From Lachnospiraceae bacterium UBA6452 (GTDB lineage Bacteria > Bacillota > Clostridia > Lachnospirales > Lachnospiraceae), in NCBI GenBank assembly GCA_002441865.1, contig DJNY01000026.1:1-10106 (forward strand): a stretch of 10,106 nt of DNA, in the 5' to 3' direction. The notes under the pieces are model-generated. The model saw only the letters and a program-made list of their open reading frames with translations, made no database searches and had not been told where the DNA came from. This document shows, piece by piece, positions 6,861-10,106 of this stretch. The first letter of the stretch is position 1, and every line of letters starts with the position of its first letter. The translations under genes and the position numbers were made by a program.

Positions 6861-7626
6861 CAAAAAGAAGCAGGATTTCCTGCTTCTTTTCATAGGAATT
6901 CTCTGTCTGATCGTGTTTGTGATATGTGCTGTTTTCCTGTTACGCTATTATAGGGATTACAGGCAGGAAAAGAGTATGGATGAAGAGCTGCGTGAGCTTG
7001 GCAGACAGACGCAGACGGAAGCCATGGAGGAGAATGATCGAGGCAATGCGGACGGCGCAGAAGCAAAAGAGCAGGGACTTCCACAGATCAATGCTTCTGT
7101 TTACCGGGAGAAAAATGCTGATTATGTGGCGTATCTGTATATTCCGGACACGGAGATCGAATATCCCGTTGTGCAGCGGAACAATACCTATTATCTGAAT
7201 CATAATTTTTATGAAGAGAAGAATGCACACGGAACGATCTTTCTGGATGAAAACTGCAGCACGGAAGATCCGGTACTGCTATTGCATGGGCATCATATGA
7301 AAGACGGTACGATGTTCGGCGGTCTGAAACAGTACAGGGACAAAGAGTTCAGGCAGGCGCACAGTGAGATCTTTCTGGATATGGGCGAAGGCTTTGACAC
7401 ATACGAAGTGTTTGCCATATTGCAGATCGATCTGACAAAAGAAGATTACTTTGCTTATGAGGAGATCCCAAAGGATGCAGACAGCCTGACTGCATATCTG
7501 AAACAGATCCGTAAACATGCGACATGGTATGAACAGCCGGAACGGGAAGATAAGCTGCTTTTGTTGTCCACCTGTGCTTATGGCTCGGAAGATGAACGGA
7601 TGGTAGTAGCGGCTTATAAAAAATAA
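6850..7626 (+). CDS. Class B sortase (membrane-anchored transpeptidase)
   Basis: Cysteine transpeptidase that cleaves a C-terminal sorting signal of secreted proteins and joins them to the cell wall or to each other. 258 residues from ATG 6850, which has GGAAAGG (6837-6843) just upstream and overlaps purD by 11 bases. An in-frame ATG at 6784 would overlap purD by 77 bases and is less likely. A short basic N-terminus (MKHNKKK) precedes one membrane helix (10-31), then a charged Glu/Asp/Gln-rich stalk (about 35-75). The catalytic domain spans about 85-258. Catalytic residues are His148 in LHGHHMKDGTMFG (145-157), Cys242 in LLSTCAYG (238-245) and Arg250 in DERMVV. The GHHM and STCAYGSEDERMVVAA patterns are class B. 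The orientation predicts an outside-facing catalytic domain. Its likely substrate is the adhesin encoded downstream, an inference from proximity only. The subtype cannot be fixed from this sequence. Confidence 0.93.
   Translation: MKHNKKKQDFLLLFIGILCLIVFVICAVFLLRYYRDYRQEKSMDEELRELGRQTQTEAMEENDRGNADGAEAKEQGLPQINASVYREKNADYVAYLYIPDTEIEYPVVQRNNTYYLNHNFYEEKNAHGTIFLDENCSTEDPVLLLHGHHMKDGTMFGGLKQYRDKEFRQAHSEIFLDMGEGFDTYEVFAILQIDLTKEDYFAYEEIPKDADSLTAYLKQIRKHATWYEQPEREDKLLLLSTCAYGSEDERMVVAAYKK
6863..6890 (+). terminator. Terminator-like hairpin after purD, inside the sortase coding start
   Basis: The arms AAAAGAAGCAGG (6863-6874) and CCTGCTTCTTTT (6879-6890) pair perfectly around an ATTT loop; a thirteenth pair (A6875-T6878) would leave a two-base loop. 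The shape is that of an intrinsic terminator: A-run, GC-containing stem, short loop, then a U-rich 3' side (CUUCUUUUC). It begins three bases after the purD stop. It also encodes sortase residues 5-14, so ribosomes translating the sortase would disrupt it. The U-run is only four bases and is shared with the stem, so its strength is uncertain. Because the stem is flanked by A-run and T-run, it could work on either strand. Confidence 0.5.
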
Positions 7627-7647
7627 GATAAACGGAATAAAAACAGG

Positions 7648-7682
7648 GCAGTGGACCTATAAAAAATGTCCACTGCTTTTTT
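7648..7682 (+). terminator. Intrinsic terminator after the sortase gene
   Basis: A 9 bp perfect stem, GCAGTGGAC (7648-7656) with GTCCACTGC (7668-7676), encloses an 11-base A/T-rich loop and is followed directly by six T residues (7677-7682). It starts 21 bases after the sortase stop and is preceded by an A-rich stretch. It should end the purE-to-sortase transcript and separates it from the adhesin gene. Confidence 0.88.
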
Positions 7683-7888
7683 GTATACAATTCACAAAGT
7701 AAAGTTATAAATGTGAAAATACAGGCTTAAAAGACGGCAAAGATTTGGTTGGAGAAAAGAAAATATATTGCAAGAAGCCTTAATATATTATATTATGTAA
7801 AGTAATAATGGGTGGATTGCATCTGTATGTAAATACGTCGGAAAATCCACACAGACGGGTAATAAAATCAGGGATAAAACAGGAGCTA
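7683..7888. other. Intergenic region between sortase and adhesin genes
   Basis: 206 AT-rich bases. They hold a 6 bp inverted repeat (TTCACA 7691-7696, TGTGAA 7712-7717, 15 bases apart) and a promoter at 7768-7796. A leader with a possible stem (7812-7818 with 7844-7850) follows, then an AGGAG at 7881-7885. The adhesin reading frame is open back to 7784, so part of the leader could be coding. No known riboswitch core or RNA gene was recognised. Confidence 0.6.
7768..7796 (+). promoter_or_regulatory. Probable sigma-A promoter for the adhesin gene
   Basis: TTGCAA (7768-7773) and TATTAT (7791-7796) are separated by 17 bases. The -35 matches consensus at four of six positions and the -10 at five of six. 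Transcription would start near 7803, giving a leader of about 86 bases before ATG 7889. It lies beyond the sortase terminator, so the adhesin is likely transcribed independently of the purine-sortase unit. The AT-rich setting offers other weak -10 matches, so this is a best guess. Confidence 0.55.
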
Positions 7889-10106
7889 ATGCGGGATATG
7901 AAGAGAAATGAATATTTCACAGAAGAAGAGATCAGAGAACAGAAAAAGAGGAGAAAAACAGGAAGGCGTGCAATGGCATTTCTGCTGGCGGGACTGATGC
8001 TGTTTTCCAATGTGCCGTCCAATGTCAGTGCGGTATCGGATAATGATATCAGCATGCTGCCTGATGCGGTGGTACAGACAGAGGATGAGAGTTCTTCTAC
8101 TGGAAAAGCAGATGCAGAGACGAAGCCTGTGGATGTAACGGAAGCGGAGAAACAGCCGGCATCAGAAGAATCCGTTGTAAATACGGAGGAAGATCTGGAT
8201 GCGGATAAGGCAGGCTCTTCCGATATTTTTGAAAATACAACGATCACGCTGGATAAGCTGACATTAAAAGCAACGTATTCGGACGGCAAGGGTGGAAGCG
8301 TTGTAGAAGAACTGACAGAAAACGGTACTTTCGATCTGCCATACAACGCGGATATTAATATGCGTCTGGATTTTAAACTGGGAAGCGGTACTGCGATCGA
8401 TAAGGATACGACTTATGTCTACAAGATGCCTGGTACGATCCGTGTTGATAAAGAGGCTGACCATAAGCTGGCGGATCATGACGGCAAGTCCATCGGTACG
8501 GTACATATTGCAAAAGACGGAACTTTGTCTTTCCAGTTTGATACGGATGCGATCGGATCCAATACAAATGTTAATTTTTATGTACAGTTTGAAGGTGGTT
8601 TTTCGGAATCTCTGCAGGAAGAGGGAAAGACAGAGGAAATTTCATTCCCGACCGCTACCGGTGATTTTAAATTTACTGTAAACACAACAGATAAAACGGA
8701 TGATGATAAGAAACCTGAGCCGAAGGATATCAGCATCAGCAAGAGCGGCAGCAAGATCGTCAACATCAACGGACAGAATTACATTGAATGGACGGTAGAA
8801 CTTGGCCAGGAAGGCAGAACATCACTGGATGGTGTGATCACGGATAATCTGCCGGCAGGACTTACTTATGCGGAGATCCCAGGATATCCACAGCTGGCAG
8901 ACAGCACGGGTGGAACTATTTCAACGACGGCGAAAAACGGAGACAGCAGTATTGATATCAAGGTGGCAGGCGTCACCTCTCATTATCATGCAAGAGTAAA
9001 ATTCTGTACTTATTATGATAAGAGCATTTTTGGCGGTACGATCAATGACAGTACAACAGCGCTGGTGGACAATACAGCAGCTTTTAACCCGGATGATGAG
9101 GATGATAAAGGTGTCAGCAACAAAGGATCTGTATCCATTAAACCGGATATGCTGCAAAAAACAGGCAGTAGTATTGCGGCAGATGGTACGATTGAATGGA
9201 CTGTTACGGTAAATGCGGAAAATCTGGATATCCAGGGAACTTCTTATCTGGATGTTGTGGAGACCGGACAGGAACTGGTATCGGATTCTATCCAGATCAC
9301 ACCGGCCGGACTCAGCGCGACCGGAAAGACAACAACTGGCTTTGAAGTGGCAATTCCTGCAGGAACCGCTTATACAGATACTGTTACGATCAAATATAAG
9401 ACAAAGGTAACCGATTTTTCACAGGGCAGCTACAAAAATACCGGTAAACTGACGGGCGGCGTATACGATGTGACTACAAACGCCACTGTGCAGGGCTATA
9501 ATCTGTTGAAGAAGAACTTTAAGGATTTTAACAAGATCACCAATACCTTTACATGGGAGATCGTGGTAAACGAAGAAGGAAAAACACTGGAAAATGTCAC
9601 TGTGACAGATACATTCCGGGCAGGCGACGGCTCTAACAGGGTTTCCGGCTCTGATCACGAAATGGAGTTTGTCAGTGCATCCGAAGCACTGGATGCCTCT
9701 TCCGATACGGCAAACGGTAAGCTTGTCTTTAAATTTGACAAACTGGATGCCAGAAAGGTCATTACGATCGTAACAAAAGTAAAAGATCCGACAGCATTTG
9801 ATGAAAGCAGCTGGCCGTTATTTGAAAACAAAGCCTCTATGACCAGTGATATGAATACATCTCCGATAGATTCGACCGCGCAGACATGGCAGCAGATCAA
9901 AAAGCCGGATATTCTGACAAAAGACGGCAAGATGAACGGAGACGGAACGATCACATGGACACTGCAGGTAACAAATCCGAAGCTGACGGTGGAAGGCGCG
10001 GAAATTACGGATGTACTGCCGGACGGACAGGAATATGTGGATGGCAGTATGCGCCTGCAGAATCCTTATTATGATGCAAATCCGGTATCCGTGACACCGA
10101 CGGTCA
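7889..10106 (+). CDS. Large secreted adhesin-like surface protein, 3' end outside window
   Basis: The frame stays open for 739 codons to the window edge, so this is an N-terminal fragment. The signal peptide has a long charged n-region, a basic patch KKRRKTGRR (19-27) and a hydrophobic core (28-39), with likely cleavage after NVSA (Ala48). Residues 49 to about 111 are an acidic Ser/Thr/Glu-rich linker. About 112-265 resembles MSCRAMM-type adhesin domains (TYVYKMPGTIRV, GTLSFQFD). From about 281 on come at least four tandem beta-domains, each with an early Lys, a Trp strand, a T/L-D strand and an Asn near the end. This pattern resembles DUF11 or fimbrial isopeptide D2 domains. The start is uncertain: AGGAG lies only 3 bases before ATG 7889 and 12 before ATG 7898, and the frame also extends to ATG 7808. 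A C-terminal sorting signal is expected but not visible. The ligand is unknown. Confidence 0.88.
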   Translation, partial: MRDMKRNEYFTEEEIREQKKRRKTGRRAMAFLLAGLMLFSNVPSNVSAVSDNDISMLPDAVVQTEDESSSTGKADAETKPVDVTEAEKQPASEESVVNTEEDLDADKAGSSDIFENTTITLDKLTLKATYSDGKGGSVVEELTENGTFDLPYNADINMRLDFKLGSGTAIDKDTTYVYKMPGTIRVDKEADHKLADHDGKSIGTVHIAKDGTLSFQFDTDAIGSNTNVNFYVQFEGGFSESLQEEGKTEEISFPTATGDFKFTVNTTDKTDDDKKPEPKDISISKSGSKIVNINGQNYIEWTVELGQEGRTSLDGVITDNLPAGLTYAEIPGYPQLADSTGGTISTTAKNGDSSIDIKVAGVTSHYHARVKFCTYYDKSIFGGTINDSTTALVDNTAAFNPDDEDDKGVSNKGSVSIKPDMLQKTGSSIAADGTIEWTVTVNAENLDIQGTSYLDVVETGQELVSDSIQITPAGLSATGKTTTGFEVAIPAGTAYTDTVTIKYKTKVTDFSQGSYKNTGKLTGGVYDVTTNATVQGYNLLKKNFKDFNKITNTFTWEIVVNEEGKTLENVTVTDTFRAGDGSNRVSGSDHEMEFVSASEALDASSDTANGKLVFKFDKLDARKVITIVTKVKDPTAFDESSWPLFENKASMTSDMNTSPIDSTAQTWQQIKKPDILTKDGKMNGDGTITWTLQVTNPKLTVEGAEITDVLPDGQEYVDGSMRLQNPYYDANPVSVTPTV
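8729..10106 (+). repeat. Four tandem diverged beta-domain repeats in the adhesin
   Basis: Protein-level repeats begin near residues 281, 420, 538 and 674, at spacings of about 118-139 residues. Each starts with a conserved Lys (285, 424, 541 or 542, 678), then a Trp about 12-16 residues later (301, 437, 556, 690), then a strand with T-D or L-D before a Gly-containing turn. The first three end in an N-x-A/G motif: Asn395 (DNTAAF), Asn517 (KNTGKL), Asn647 (ENKASM). The fourth is cut by the window edge. DNA identity among copies is low, so these are old duplications, not recent tandem repeats. Lys-Asn isopeptide cross-links are likely but inferred. Confidence 0.7.

Noticed and set aside
7803-7888. 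A cyclic-di-GMP or other known riboswitch in the adhesin leader.
   Set aside because: The leader is short and lacks the conserved core bases of the c-di-GMP-I, c-di-GMP-II or preQ1 classes; only simple stems are seen.
7780-8346. A 188-codon open frame on the minus strand opposite the adhesin start.
   Set aside because: Its product is Ser/Val/Phe-rich with no recognisable domain, it mirrors the codon pattern of the + strand gene, and it lacks a credible ribosome binding site. It is a shadow frame.
9152-9166. LQKTG in the adhesin (residues 422-426) resembles an LPxTG sorting motif.
   Set aside because: It is in the middle of the protein, no hydrophobic segment and basic tail follow, and its Lys is the conserved early Lys of the second beta-domain.
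1-10106. Apparent abundance of GATC sites through the window.
   Set aside because: Mostly explained by frequent ATC isoleucine codons after codons ending in G and by GAT-C junctions; I did not find clustering that would suggest an origin or methylation switch.

Overview
The window looks like chromosome from a low-to-mid GC Gram-positive anaerobe of the class Clostridia, most likely family Lachnospiraceae. The grounds are strong AGGAGG-type ribosome binding sites, clostridial-type PyrE and PurN, and a pyrE neighbour pair plus an M29-like protein that I associate with gut Lachnospiraceae. A class B sortase and a Gram-positive surface adhesin also fit. I cannot name the genus. All genes read on the + strand and are tightly packed. 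I see no rRNA, tRNA, CRISPR array, insertion sequence or phage gene.

Region 1 (1-3302) is a pyrimidine-end operon. It starts with the possible last codons of an upstream gene and pyrE (orotate phosphoribosyltransferase, GTG start). A 50-residue one-helix membrane protein and a 109-residue three-helix protein (DUF6142-like) follow. Last is a 685-residue protein with an M29 aminopeptidase-like C-terminal region, whose start overlaps the preceding stop by 4 bases (ATGA). Gaps are 26 and 10 bases, so the four genes are probably co-transcribed. No terminator is visible after the last gene.

Region 2 (3303-7682) opens with a good sigma-A promoter (TTGACG, 17-base spacer, TAAAAT). It drives purE-purM-purN-purD, four steps of IMP synthesis: GAR synthesis, GAR formylation, AIR synthesis and the AIR-to-CAIR carboxylation stage. 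purK, purC, purF, purH and purL are not here. A class B sortase gene begins 11 bases inside the end of purD. A perfect 12-13 bp inverted repeat that looks like an intrinsic terminator for purD lies inside the first codons of the sortase gene. A conventional terminator closes the unit at 7648-7682.

Region 3 (7683-10106) is a 206-base intergenic stretch with a plausible promoter (TTGCAA, 17 bases, TATTAT) and a leader that can fold. It is followed by a large secreted adhesin-like gene that runs off the right edge. The protein has a signal peptide, an acidic Ser/Thr/Glu-rich linker, an MSCRAMM-like N-terminal domain, and at least four tandem beta-domains that look like isopeptide-forming pilin/adhesin repeats. 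The neighbouring sortase is the obvious candidate to anchor it, but the C-terminal sorting signal is outside the window.

The main points for a second look are the terminator-like hairpin embedded in the sortase start and the joining of a sortase to a purine operon. Others are the M29-like protein that seems to lack one expected metal ligand, and the two small membrane proteins beside pyrE.
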